From: Chrysomallon squamiferum
Lineage: Eukaryota; Mollusca; Gastropoda; Neomphalida; Peltospiridae
DNA length: 64,000 nucleotides
Assembly (NCBI GenBank): GCA_012295275.1
Contig: CM022667.1
Span: forward strand, 16,435,988-16,499,987
Direction of reading: 5' to 3'
Under the pieces are notes generated by a model. That model ran no database searches. It saw only the letters and a program-made list of their open reading frames with translations, and was not told the origin of the DNA. Numbering within the stretch: the first letter of the stretch is position 1; the number at the start of each line of letters is the position of its first letter. The position numbers and the translations under genes were made by a program. This document shows, piece by piece, positions 52,820 to 62,689 of the stretch.

Positions 52820-52925
52820 AGCACAGGTTACGTACGAATCAATGGCTAAAAAAGGTGCACGATGTTACTGTGTGGATGAATGAAGAAGGACAAGTTCTAG
52901 AAGGATCGTGCGAGTGTGTAGCAGG
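52820..52925 (+). CDS. Isolated SWIM zinc-finger exon
   Basis: A 106-base exon candidate with acceptor (pyrimidines-CTGCAG) and donor GTAAGT. In frame it reads a basic lead, then VHDVTVWMNEEGQVLEGSCECVAG and stops at the donor inside the Gly codon. The CxC followed by (V/M)AG, with the CxH expected in the next exon, is the split SWIM zinc-finger pattern I know from YqaJ-type and transposon-derived animal genes. I found neither the next exon nor the rest of a gene. Unit I has a decayed version of this exon lacking the core. It is either part of a host gene cut by rearrangement or a transposon remnant. Confidence 0.5.
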
Positions 52926-53518
52926 GTAAGTTTCCTTCAATTGTTTATAATATTTTATTATTATGAAAACGCATGCATAGATGTTATAAATTCATCCTCC
53001 TACTCAAAATCTGGGAATGGGCGTGGGTTTATGTATGTATGTATATATAAAAATATACATAATATGTTTACTTGAAACACATGCATGCATTAATACTGTA
53101 AATACCTCCCAATGTCAAAATCAGGGCGTGTATCTGCGTCTCTGTATAGTGTGTAGGTATATATTGCGTGTGTTTGTTTGTCTGTATATATTTATGTGTG
53201 TGCGTATGTAAATAAAACATTTATTTTGGAGTGACATATAATTGTTATATTGAAATCTGTACTTTACTCATCCAATCACAGACAAACCTAGATACTTGTA
53301 CAACACCTACGAAGTGTTTGTAACTACAAGCAACAAACACCTCAACTAGTTGCGGTAGACTGAACAATTAATAACATAACTGAAATAATTGTTCCTTTTA
53401 TTTGGTTTCGCCATGCCCAATTGACATCGTTCACTTTATAAAATTAAATTGGATCATTCCTCGCTCTTGTTACTTGTTTTTGACATCCTACGTGTTATGA
53501 CAATTTCCCGTCCCATAT

Positions 53519-53710
53519 TCAAGGTGGGCATATAGTCCAAATTTTGTGTCGTTTATGACCTCCCACCTCAAAATGTGCCGAACAAACCCTCGTGTCTGCA
53601 GTAACATTAAAATCTTGTTCATTTCTATGTGAAGTGATTACCCACAAAGGTTTCCGATTTGCATTGGCTGGATTATTTCCCGGACTTACAGCATGATTGT
53701 TTTCGCACAC
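53519..53710 (-). pseudogene. THAP-domain-like fragment
   Basis: Minus-strand frame of 63 residues containing a hydrophobic-Trp segment (KPLWVITSHRNEQDF) and TRVCSAHF, the characteristic C-terminal half of the THAP zinc-binding DNA-binding domain, known from P-element-type transposases and host THAP proteins. The N-terminal C2 pair (CxxxxC) is not convincing and there is no continuing transposase. The homologous part of unit I lacks it. A TCTCGCGAGA palindrome lies just upstream of the frame start. Confidence 0.42.
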
Positions 53711-53724
53711 CCGTCCCCCAGTTT

Positions 53725-53746
53725 GCGAGATCTCGCGAGATCTCGC
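53725..53746. promoter_or_regulatory. Perfect 22-bp palindrome containing TCTCGCGAGA
   Basis: TCTCGCGAGA at 53731-53740 is centred in a perfect 22-base palindrome, followed by a further partial TCTCGCGA. This decamer is a known animal promoter element (bound by BANP in vertebrates). It lies 15-35 bases upstream of the minus-strand THAP-like frame, in otherwise CpG-poor DNA. Confidence 0.5.
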
Positions 53747-54074
53747 GACTTGCGTCCTCTACCTACTCTGTTGGCTAAGAGCTTTGTATTAAACAAAGCG
53801 TGATTATCATTTCCATGCGTTTAGTCAGAGCGGACAAATGCAAATAAGAACTAAACACACACCCCCACACACACACACACACACATACACAACCACAGAC
53901 ACGTCTAAGATCTAAGTAGAAAGACGAATTCCATTTATATTTTATATACGTTTTATATATTTCACGTTTATTCTATGTAATACTTTAAATAATTTTGTGC
54001 TTGAAATAAAGTTTGTGAATACAAAACTGTATAAAATTGTAAAATGCGACTATTTTTGCCGCTCGGATTTCCGA

Positions 54075-54096
54075 ATATATATATATGTGTGTATAT

Positions 54097-54128
<32 letters not shown>

Positions 54129-54146
54129 TGAAATTTTGAATATATA

Positions 54147-54226
<80 letters not shown>

Positions 54227-54261
54227 GGTTATTCTAATATTCGGAAATTCGGAAAATTCGG

Positions 54262-54310
<49 letters not shown>
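54075..54310 (+). repeat. (TA)n block interrupted by TTCGGAAA units
   Basis: Four TA tracts separated by short unique pieces, one holding three ATTCGGAAA-like units (about 54236-54264). A TTTCCGAATATA at the left and TATTCGGAAAT inside are inverted relative to each other. Confidence 0.92.
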
Positions 54311-54313
<3 letters not shown>

Positions 54314-55028
54314 CATTTTTGATCAAATTGGTGTAGACATGCTGAAAAATGGAACTGTACAAAAATGTAGTACACCATTAATTTCAGAACCAAAACAACT
54401 AGCAATCATAATAAAATTAACTGAACTGCACTACCGCTGCAAATAGATACCAGCACGTTTTTCCTTAACAGAAACTCAGGATATATATCATTATAAAAAT
54501 TTCATATTTAACTATTAACTGTTGCAAGAATATTTTCGAGTTTCTGAAGGATAATCAACTAATATTTATCAAATTCGCACATACGTAAAGAAAAAAAAGA
54601 GAAAAACTTACCATTCTCCATATTGTTCGAATTATTATATTTTAAGTTTCACAGTTGAACTTCAATGTTGTCTTGTATAATGCGCACAGAAAAGGCGTTT
54701 AACGTTATATATATTATCAGTTGTCATAGGTTACAACTTTATTATGCAAATGGATCGATACTTGGTTGTTAAGTTACCTGTAGGCGTTTCTGTAAGACTT
54801 CTGTGCATATTGATTTCACGATACACAAGGTGACACACCTTGGCTGAGCTGTAGCAGTGTAAACGTGTCTGATCACAGACAAAGCAGGTTAACGTGTTGA
54901 CATTTCACACAGATTCCCCTCTATCTGATGCTGACCGTGGTTCACTGGCTCCATTCAGGTGCGATTTGTTTCAGATATCAAACTGTGTACGTGGAAGATA
55001 ATTTACACAAAAACATTATGTATATATA

Positions 55029-55034
55029 TAAATG

Positions 55035-55066
<32 letters not shown>

Positions 55067-55105
55067 TGTATGTATGTATGTATGTATGTATGCATGCATG
55101 CATGT
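55029..55105 (+). repeat. (TATG)n microsatellite
   Basis: Tetranucleotide array ending in CATG units. Confidence 0.94.
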
Positions 55106-56325
55106 TTACCTGCTTGTGCTCTGTGCAGAGGCAATCAGTAATATATACTAGCACGTACATTATTGCTTTCTTTCTTTGATTTTTTCTTTCTTCCTATCTT
55201 CGCCATTTCGTGTTCTTCCCTTGTTCTTTATTAAGCAGAGAAATTCACACTGATAATTAGATACACTATACAGTTAGCAATAATTAAGAAAAATCAACAA
55301 AAATCCTGAATTTCAACGAAACAAAATGTCCCCTAAAGCAGTAAGACACCACATCAAAAGATAAAACAAAACAAAAGTTAAGACGGACCTTTTTATTCAT
55401 TCATTTATCCATTTCTTAGGTGCATATTTTTTTCTTCTAAAACATAATGAACATTGAATAGCATTATTATATTTTAATATCAGACCGCTACTTGAAAATC
55501 AGTGGAAAATTCCGCTCTATTCCATGTGTTCAGCCGTTACGTAGAATCTGACAACCGACCAACATTATTCTAACATGGATTAATGCCAATAATGTTTAGT
55601 TAACAAGAAGTGTATATGTATCTGAAAAACTGACCAGGAGCGGCCCGTGCTTCTTTATAAGCCCACCTGTCATAAATGATAGCAAATAAATAATTAAAAT
55701 AACACTAATAATGTTTTAAAAATGAAAAGTTTAAAAGAAAAATAAATAAATAAATAAATGAATAAATAAGAAAAGAAGTGAGAGATTGAGTTAGATGTAT
55801 GTCTCCAAAAAGATATTTATTTATTTATTTTATTTTTTAAAAGGTGAAGAAGAAAGCCTTAATACGTTTAGTGAATAACTTGCAAAGTAACAGAATAAAA
55901 TATTTTACTTGGTTTTTCACTTATCTCCCTGTAAAGCGGTGAACATATGGCAATGTTTTAATTTTTTTTATTGTTTTTTATTTTTTAACCAGATGCACTT
56001 TTTTTACTTTTTGATTAATGAGGCCGTTATGTACTAATTAATGCTTATTTATTTATGTTTGTTTTTTTATTTATCTATTATTATAATTCATGACAAAAAT
56101 AACAGAAATTTAACACATTACACAAATCATGACAGTATTCACTGAATATACAAAAACAGGTCTGAAATGCATAAGCACTGTCATGTCTACAGTTTGTACA
56201 TAAGTGTTATATCAGTGACTGCATAGTAACTCAGTACATCTGACAATGAATTATGTAATTAAATAGTGAATAATCATGTACCAAGTAGTTTTATTTTGCT
56301 AAAACAGATAAATTAAGATTTATTG

Positions 56326-56327
<2 letters not shown>

Positions 56328-56373
<46 letters not shown>

Positions 56374-56383
56374 TGTATGTATG

Positions 56384-56417
<34 letters not shown>

Positions 56418-56418
56418 T
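56328..56418 (+). repeat. (TA)n then (TATG)n microsatellite
   Basis: Compound array. Confidence 0.94.
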
Positions 56419-57211
56419 ACTGACAGATGAATATTAAGTAAAATATAAAAATAATTATAAACATATATTACATCTAGAAAATTATTTCTAAGGCAAATGC
56501 AGAGCTTTTCAGTCAAAACGATTATTATTCTTTTGAAATAGAATTACAATGTTTCTGAATGGGTTCCTCCAGAATTCTTTTCAGTGAATAGGCTTTTGTG
56601 TATTTTTGACCTGGATTCATATATGTGTGTGTCTCTGTGTGTCATAGGAACGTCGTTACTATGTTATTAAATGCAATGTCAGTGTGTGTGTTATTCCAGA
56701 GCCTTATTACTTAAGGAATGAAATAATAGTTTCAGCTCTTAACTACTTCTAAAAAATAATTTCAAAAAACAACAACAACAGATGTTGTATGTAAACAATT
56801 GTTATTGATTAGTTTGTTTAAACTGGATAAATGCTGGATATTGCGTTATTATTGGGATCTTATGTTTTCATACTTTAAACTCACATTTCTAGTGCCAGGT
56901 AAAAAGCTAGGAAATTGTTTGATCGTGCCTTTTCATTTTTATAATGCATTTGACAAATAATTATTCTCATTCTAATTCTGATTTTAAAAACAAATAAATA
57001 ACAACAACAACAACAACAACAATAATAATAACAGTAATAAGGAAATAGAAAACAAAAATAAATAAATACATAAATAATAGTGAACCCTAATACAATCGGT
57101 TGTTATTGTTTTTATCGATTATTTTTTGTCTGACTGATCAGATTATAATGGATTAGCTAACTAAATTATCGATTAAGATGACAAGATTAACATAAGACAT
57201 TTTTAACAAGA

Positions 57212-57253
57212 AGCGGGTCTCGCGGGTTACACGGGTTCGATTCTCAGTCGATT
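57212..57253 (+). pseudogene. tRNA-Gly-like remnant
   Basis: Keeps a T-arm-like GGGTTCGATTCTCAGTCGAT; the middle is deleted. The 5' flank (CTGACTGATCAGATTATAATGGATTAG region, about 57130-57200) is clearly homologous to the flank of the pseudogene at 28625, which supports common origin. Confidence 0.6.
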
Positions 57254-57685
57254 ATTATCTTTCCTGTTTGTGTCAGCGACAGAACAAAAGTTGGAGATCG
57301 TCCTTTAATTATTTTTTTCATTAAGATTTGATGGATGAGTGTCTTTCTTGTGGCTCTCAATAATTAGAATATTTGTACTTTGTCTAAAAATGTAAAATAG
57401 CAGGTAGAGAAATACATATACCATATTCAAAACAGACTTTCATTTTCTTTAAAAATATATTAAAAATAATATATTTTTTCTAGAATTCAAAGATGATGTA
57501 CATATTTTTAAATAACGTTTAGTAAACAAAAGGAAATCAGTATCCCTCACTCATCAAGATGTGTAAATATATAAGTACGATAAAAATACGTAAGTGTTCA
57601 CTGAAGATAATCATAGTTAAGCTGCGAATATCTAGCTGGCAAAACACTAACAGAATATTCCAAAAACAAATATAAACGCTGACAG

Positions 57686-57913
57686 TTTGGAAATGAACTG
57701 GCTGCAGTGAAGACAGGGAAAGTGGATGATAAGAAAGAAACATCAGCTGTGAGTAGTGTTAAGAAAGAAGCGGTCTCCATGGAAACCTTATTAGCAGACC
57801 CAACACAGCGTGGATTAGGCTTGCCTGAAAGTACAGCTGATGAAACCGTTTGTGAGGCTGCAACAGAGAACAAAACAGACAAGCTGCACATGTTAAAGAT
57901 GTGGAAGATGTGA
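57686..57913 (+). CDS. Unidentified exon-like open frame
   Basis: After a CAG acceptor candidate (57683-57685) a frame of about 75 codons runs to TGA with composition unlike its AT-rich surroundings: many Lys, Glu, Thr and Ser, including KETSAVSSVKKEAVSME and TADETVCEAATENKTDK. It could be a terminal exon of a low-complexity acidic/basic protein or part of an old repeat. I do not recognise a family. The antisense frame (57598-57948) is longer but looks less protein-like. Confidence 0.3.
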   Translation, partial: FGNELAAVKTGKVDDKKETSAVSSVKKEAVSMETLLADPTQRGLGLPESTADETVCEAATENKTDKLHMLKMWKM

Positions 57914-58530
57914 ACAGTAGAAACAGAATGAGTTAGTGCGGAAATCACAGTAAGCTGTGAATGTTTGTAATGGATTATTAATTTTCTTTATAACGTTATT
58001 GTTCTTTTTAAATTAATGTTGATGGACTGATTGATGCTGAAAAATTAAATTCTGAGTTTTCAAATATAAAAAGTAATCATGCTAAAATTACTTTACGAAT
58101 TTCCTATATTTTCAAAGGACACGAACCTTCGATATGTTGTTCCATTAGTAACAAGCAATATCTATAACATCCCTCACTGAAATAATGCTATCAGCAATCA
58201 CTCTTCACTTTACACACCAGGTTTGGTCTAATAGATGACGTTAAAATGAATACCATAATTTACAATTAAAAGACTAATTAATCTGAAATCTTTGCGATCC
58301 GCTTTTTATCTTTATTTTTTTCATTATTATTTTTAGTCTTGCAAAAATTACTAATTACCCGTTTTTCATACTATGTGACAAAATTTCCTCATTTTGAATT
58401 CACATAATTACTTTATTAAACAAAATCTGCAAATTATTCAAGAATAAAACACAAAATTGATACCCGGAAATGTTGTTTGATGAATTAAATCTTTGAAAAT
58501 ATCACAAAATTGAGAATTGTTTCTTTGAAC

Positions 58531-59068
58531 ATTTACCCTATATATACTTGTGTACAAGGCGACCTTATGTTTAAGTCGAAAAGACCAAAAATGTTTTTAG
58601 TTTGATTAATTTATTTTAATGCATCCATTAAATCTTTGATCATAATATCCATAATAACGTTCTTAGCCTAAATGTAGACGGTTTATGTCTCATGGAGACC
58701 TAACTTTTAAAAAATGTATTTTTGATTTTGTTTGTGAAATTAGGACCATTTTAAACGGAAGAATATCATAACGTTTTTCTCGCTTTAAAATGTATTTTTA
58801 TGTCATTAAACGGAAGAATATCATGTTTTACATTCATATTTGGTTTTGTTATTTAATTTTTCAAAATTTTTTATACGATAAAATTATATTTTTGAAAAGC
58901 TGAAAGACCGCAATTATTTTAGATGCATCCCGTAGCAAAAAATAGTCAAAATGGCGACTCTTCAGCAACAGCTACAAAAGCATTACCTATGTATAAGTCG
59001 ACCCCCAAAATATTACCTTAATATAGTCTCCCAAAAATTCGACTTATACACAAGTATATACGGTAAAT
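58531..59068 (+). mobile_element. TIR element (MITE-like), about 540 bp
   Basis: The left end ATTTACCCTATATATACTTG and the reverse complement of the right end (ATTTACCGTATATACTTGTG) form an inverted repeat of about 30 bases with small indels. The interior has no transposase and contains a 19-base direct repeat (TTAAACGGAAGAATATCAT, at about 58751 and 58808). The target-site duplication is not clear. Confidence 0.7.
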
Positions 59069-59385
59069 ATATTATTTTATCCTATTTAATAATATCTACG
59101 CATTCTTGTTACATAATACTCAATAACATTCAAAAGCTTATTCTAATATGTGTTCCGCATTTAATCCATTTAAAGTGTTTAGCTCTTTACTAGAATTTGA
59201 TTCTGGTTTTGATTTGTTCCAAACTGAGAAAAATTATGTACGCATTTATTTATAAAAAAAATAAAACATTACTTACTTCGATGCCTTTTACAGAAAAAAG
59301 GCGTAGTCAATCCATTTATTAAAGTGATTAATTTTATACTATTTGGAAGGTTTAGGCAGGCATTCTTTTATTATTTGTCTGATAC

Positions 59386-59607
59386 TTGAGATTCCGCACA
59401 CTGAATCCCAACACGAATGGTATAGAAACCGAAATAATGTTAATAAAGCGATCAGTGATATTAAAAAATAAGAAATTAATAAAAATGAATTCGCTTGCAG
59501 ATCAACAAAGTTCAAGAACTGACATCATGAAGTCATTTATCAGTTACATGCAACATATTAAATTTTTAAAACATTTTCTCTCAGAGTGTAAGGAAAGAAG
59601 CAAATAA
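59386..59607 (+). CDS. Short open frame, origin unknown
   Basis: Frame of about 74 codons without a normal ATG at its 5' end, preceded by AG and rich in Lys, Ile, Ser and Gln. It contains QQSSRTDIMKSFISYMQH. It may be an exon or a repeat remnant; no family recognised. Confidence 0.2.
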   Translation: MRFRTLNPNTNGIETEIMLIKRSVILKNKKLIKMNSLADQQSSRTDIMKSFISYMQHIKFLKHFLSECKERSK

Positions 59608-59803
59608 AATAAGGTGTGCTGCAATTTAATGTATGTCTAAATTTCGCCATGATTTGTATAATATAAAATATTACGTCTGAATACACCATATAGTAATTTT
59701 TTTGATTATTATTATTATTAATCCAAATATTAAATAAATCAAACATGAAAGAAGTGATACAGATTTTATGACAATAAATAACCAAAATAAAACAAACATT
59801 TAA

Positions 59804-59852
59804 GCACAGGTAGGGACTCAAACCTTAGACCCTCAGATTAAAAGTCTGATGC
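59804..59852 (-). pseudogene. tRNA-Lys (TTT) fragment joined to a LINE poly(A)
   Basis: The 3' two-thirds of tRNA-Lys, from the end of the D arm through anticodon arm CAGACTTTTAATCTG to the T arm, with several substitutions relative to 63857-63929. On the minus strand it directly follows an A-run (59853-59865), the presumed tail of the LINE to its right. Confidence 0.8.
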
Positions 59853-61049
59853 TTTTTTTTTTTTTCTTTACTGATATTATCAACAGTTATATAAATATAA
59901 CATTAAAACAATAAATAAAAAATAGGTATGCACTCACACATTCATACATACTTATTTACTCAGAACATACACATATATTAATTGTATTTCATAGTAAAAT
60001 ACACCTATTATCCTTTTTTAGGATAGAGTTATAATGATTATTTATAGCTTGCTAAAGGATATCTGAAATAAGTATATCATCTTTTTAATTCTAGAAATAC
60101 ATTATTCTTAATATATTTATTAGTAAAAATTGAAAGTTTGTTTTGACGACGATATTGATAAAGAATTATTTCAAGCCACTTATACATACTAAAAAAAATA
60201 TATTATATTGATGTTTGTTCCTTTCGATTGATCTATCACACACTTCTTGATCACTACTATTCTAAAAACTGATAAAATAATATTTATAAATTCTAATGAA
60301 CAATTTTCAGTTCTTAGATAATATCCAAATATTAAGTCTTTTTAACTGATCTAGAGGAAAACCTGTTTTCTTAAATATTTGAATACAAATTTCATGATAG
60401 ATATTAATTCCAACAATTCTTCACAATACAAAAATAAATGGCACAAATCTTCACCATCATTCAAACACACTGGACATGTACTAGATGAGATTTTGCCATA
60501 TCTGTATAATTTACTATATGCATTCATCACATGACGAGCTGTCCTCAAATCTAAGTCTATAAAATCTATACATTTATCACTTTTTACTGTATCCATTTCC
60601 AAACTGGTCTCCAGAATATACTAAAACCAAGCTCAGTCCGTTTTTCTTCACAAGTAGGTAGTTTAACATTTTTGGAAATTATTTTCATTATAAATGTATT
60701 GACATTTATCATTTCATTATTATGAAACAGAAATAAATCTTTCTTAGATGTTTAGCTTTTAAGCATTTCTGTTAATAGAACTTTTCCATTTATCTGGAAG
60801 TGATTTCGGAATAACACTTTAAGCAATATAAATTTGTTTTTCGGGTAATTCTGGAAATTTTTCATGACTATTTTCTACAATAGCTGTAAAAGGGAGAAAA
60901 CCTGATATAACTTGATATGCAATATCAGCCACTTAAACTATTCCACTTTTAATAAAAGAACAAAATAGTAGTAATTTGTTTTTATATTTAATGAATGGAT
61001 TCTGAAAAAGTTGCTGAGACAAAGTTTTGACTGTATCAGTGGAAAATAC
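59853..61049 (-). mobile_element. LINE 3' half, same family as 28795-30960
   Basis: Minus-strand relic. Recognisable pieces are NPFIKYKNKLLLFCSFIKSG and VADIAYQVI (about 60900-61030), a segment matching 30470-30640 of the other LINE, FIDLDLRTARHV and the zinc-finger-like CPVCLNDGEDLCHLFLYC (60351-60602), then an AT-rich 3' region ending in a 13-A tail at 59853-59865. The 5' side is cut by the MULE insertion at 61050. Confidence 0.85.
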
Positions 61050-61251
61050 GGTTTATTCCCGATTCTGGCATTCCCGAATCTGAGAGTGAGATTATAACAC
61101 ATCTTAATTGGGCACGCCAGTTGTTCCATTTCTAGCATTTTATTTCTCACCCTTACTAATTGGTCACCTTAATTGATGGCCCATCACCTTAATTGATGTA
61201 CTTTTGTTAAACTGTATTTCGTCCACAATTTGTAAGACAATCAGTCACACT

Positions 61252-61689
61252 CTACACAAGAAATGTTTCAGAAAACACTCCACCGCAAGCTGACAAGTAG
61301 GAAGCCGTGTCCCGAGTACACGTGACGTACTCCAATCCCTTGTAGAGCTTGTGCTTGTTTTCTTCGGTGCGGCGGGACTTCCTTGATTTCTGTCCACCTT
61401 CCAGCTGCAGCAGATGGGCTTCCTTGTTGGTGTTCTCTGACTTGAACAGGAGAATCAGCTCGTATATGTTCATGTGTGGTTTCACTCCTCTCTTGGCCAA
61501 CCTGCTGTTGTAACCTTCACAGTTGTTGTTGTTCGTCCTAGGAGTATCGCTCCTGAAGTGGTTCCAAATGGTCAGAGGAAAGTTGCCATTAATCCATGTA
61601 TCACGAAAGTACTCGTTGAACTGAAAGCAAGCTGGCAGATCCGATGTGTGGGTCACCACAAGGTCGTATGCATCCACAATACGAGGCAC
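61252..61689 (-). pseudogene. MULE transposase C-terminal region
   Basis: A 145-residue frame with NEYFRDTWINGNFPLTIWNH and a TNNNNCEGYNSRL motif followed by NIYELI, the conserved end of FLYWCH/MULE-type transposases in animals. It starts mid-protein; the catalytic Asp-Asp-Glu region upstream is absent. Confidence 0.85.
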
Positions 61690-61910
61690 TGGAAGGAACG
61701 CAAGTCTCCATAGCCGGTCAACGACTTCTTCCTCTCCTCTTCATATATCTTTGGGATACTGGTCATCTCCTCCCGTGCTCGCTTCCGCATGGTGTTTGTC
61801 AGTAGGTGGACAGCAACTTGGCTCTCATCCGACGAATGGATGTGGTCTTTACCTCTCCTAATAGTCCTATCCGATGTAGTAGTCACGGTGGCAAGGCACC
61901 TCAAATACAA
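61653..61910 (-). pseudogene. FLYWCH/MULE transposase N-terminal region
   Basis: The frame begins YLRCLATVTTTSD (end of a FLYWCH finger) and continues with HIHSSDESQVAVHLLTNTMRKRAREEMTSIPKIYEEE, typical of the FLYWCH-to-transposase linker. It runs out of frame just before the C-terminal piece at 61252-61689. Confidence 0.8.
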
Positions 61911-62361
61911 ACATCTCCATGGTACCGTACCATTCTTGTTATTAATCCGCCGTGCATACCTATATCAATCAAGTATGAGGTCCTCACATGGTTTTCTGCC
62001 GTCCAAAATTTCTCCCTTCGCAGCTATGATCAAACATAACAAACATCATGACTGTACAGTATTTATATAGGTAGTATTTCCTGTCTCCACATTTTATACA
62101 TCTCTTAATTGATCTTGTTAACCCCACATGTCTAAAGTTGTAGTATTTCATGTCTCCAAACATTAATTTTCTTGCAGTCTCTATTCCGGCTCACCTCTAC
62201 TCTTCACTGCTCATTAAAGTTAATCTCGTTAATCGAAACCTATGTTCTTCACGCCTCTAAATTGGCCTTAATTGCTCACGCCAGTTTTCTCATTTCTGGA
62301 AGCGGATTATAACACTTCACCGATTACATAATCTGGAGACTGCCAGTTTTGGGAATATACC

Positions 62362-62689
62362 GAAAATACGTTCCCAATAATTTACATAATCCCAAGCTGA
62401 TTAGCATTTCAGCATCAAAAGGGTTGATAACATTTTAAAGCGTTTTTACTGTAAACTATATTAAAAACGTCATAATTTAAATTCGTTTTCGAATATTTTC
62501 CCAGAAATATTGACATTGTATATTTCCAAACATTTTAAAATTATTATCAAAATATTTCTTTAACATTTTAATACGAAAAGCCATTTTCTTTAATGAAACA
62601 TTTTATGTGACAACATTTCTTCTTTTTGAATTCATATAATTTACTTTATTATTAAAAATATTCTATATTTTATCGATATTCGTCACCAT
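62362..62689. other. AT-rich spacer right of the MULE
   Basis: No coding remnant recognised. A segment at about 62600-62660 (TTTTGAATTCATATAATT) resembles about 58370-58430, so it probably belongs to the same LINE-associated repeat. Confidence 0.4.

Larger units (their letters stand above)
47019..55545 (+). repeat. Tandem duplication unit II, about 8.5 kb
   Basis: Same order as unit I: X, LTR, internal gypsy, LTR, downstream region. Similarity is very high in the first 950 and last 100 bases and clearly lower in between. Confidence 0.8.
55546..57680. other. AT-rich stretch without a recognised gene
   Basis: Unique sequence right of the tandem duplication. Holds (TA)n/(TATG)n at 56328-56418 and a tRNA-Gly remnant at 57212-57253. 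Confidence 0.55.
61050..62361 (-). mobile_element. MULE (Mutator-like) DNA transposon, internally deleted
   Basis: The terminal inverted repeats are 61050-61070 and 62341-62361, matching at 17 of 21 bases. GAAAATAC flanks both ends (61042-61049 and 62362-62369), and a shared following G could make this a 9-bp target-site duplication as usual for MULEs. Inside, a FLYWCH-type zinc-finger region and a transposase C-terminal region are in different frames, with no room for the catalytic core. At 1312 bases it is a non-autonomous derivative. Confidence 0.88.

Noticed and set aside
53519-53710. Complete THAP transposase gene
   Set aside because: Only half of the THAP domain is recognisable and no catalytic domain follows on the minus strand.
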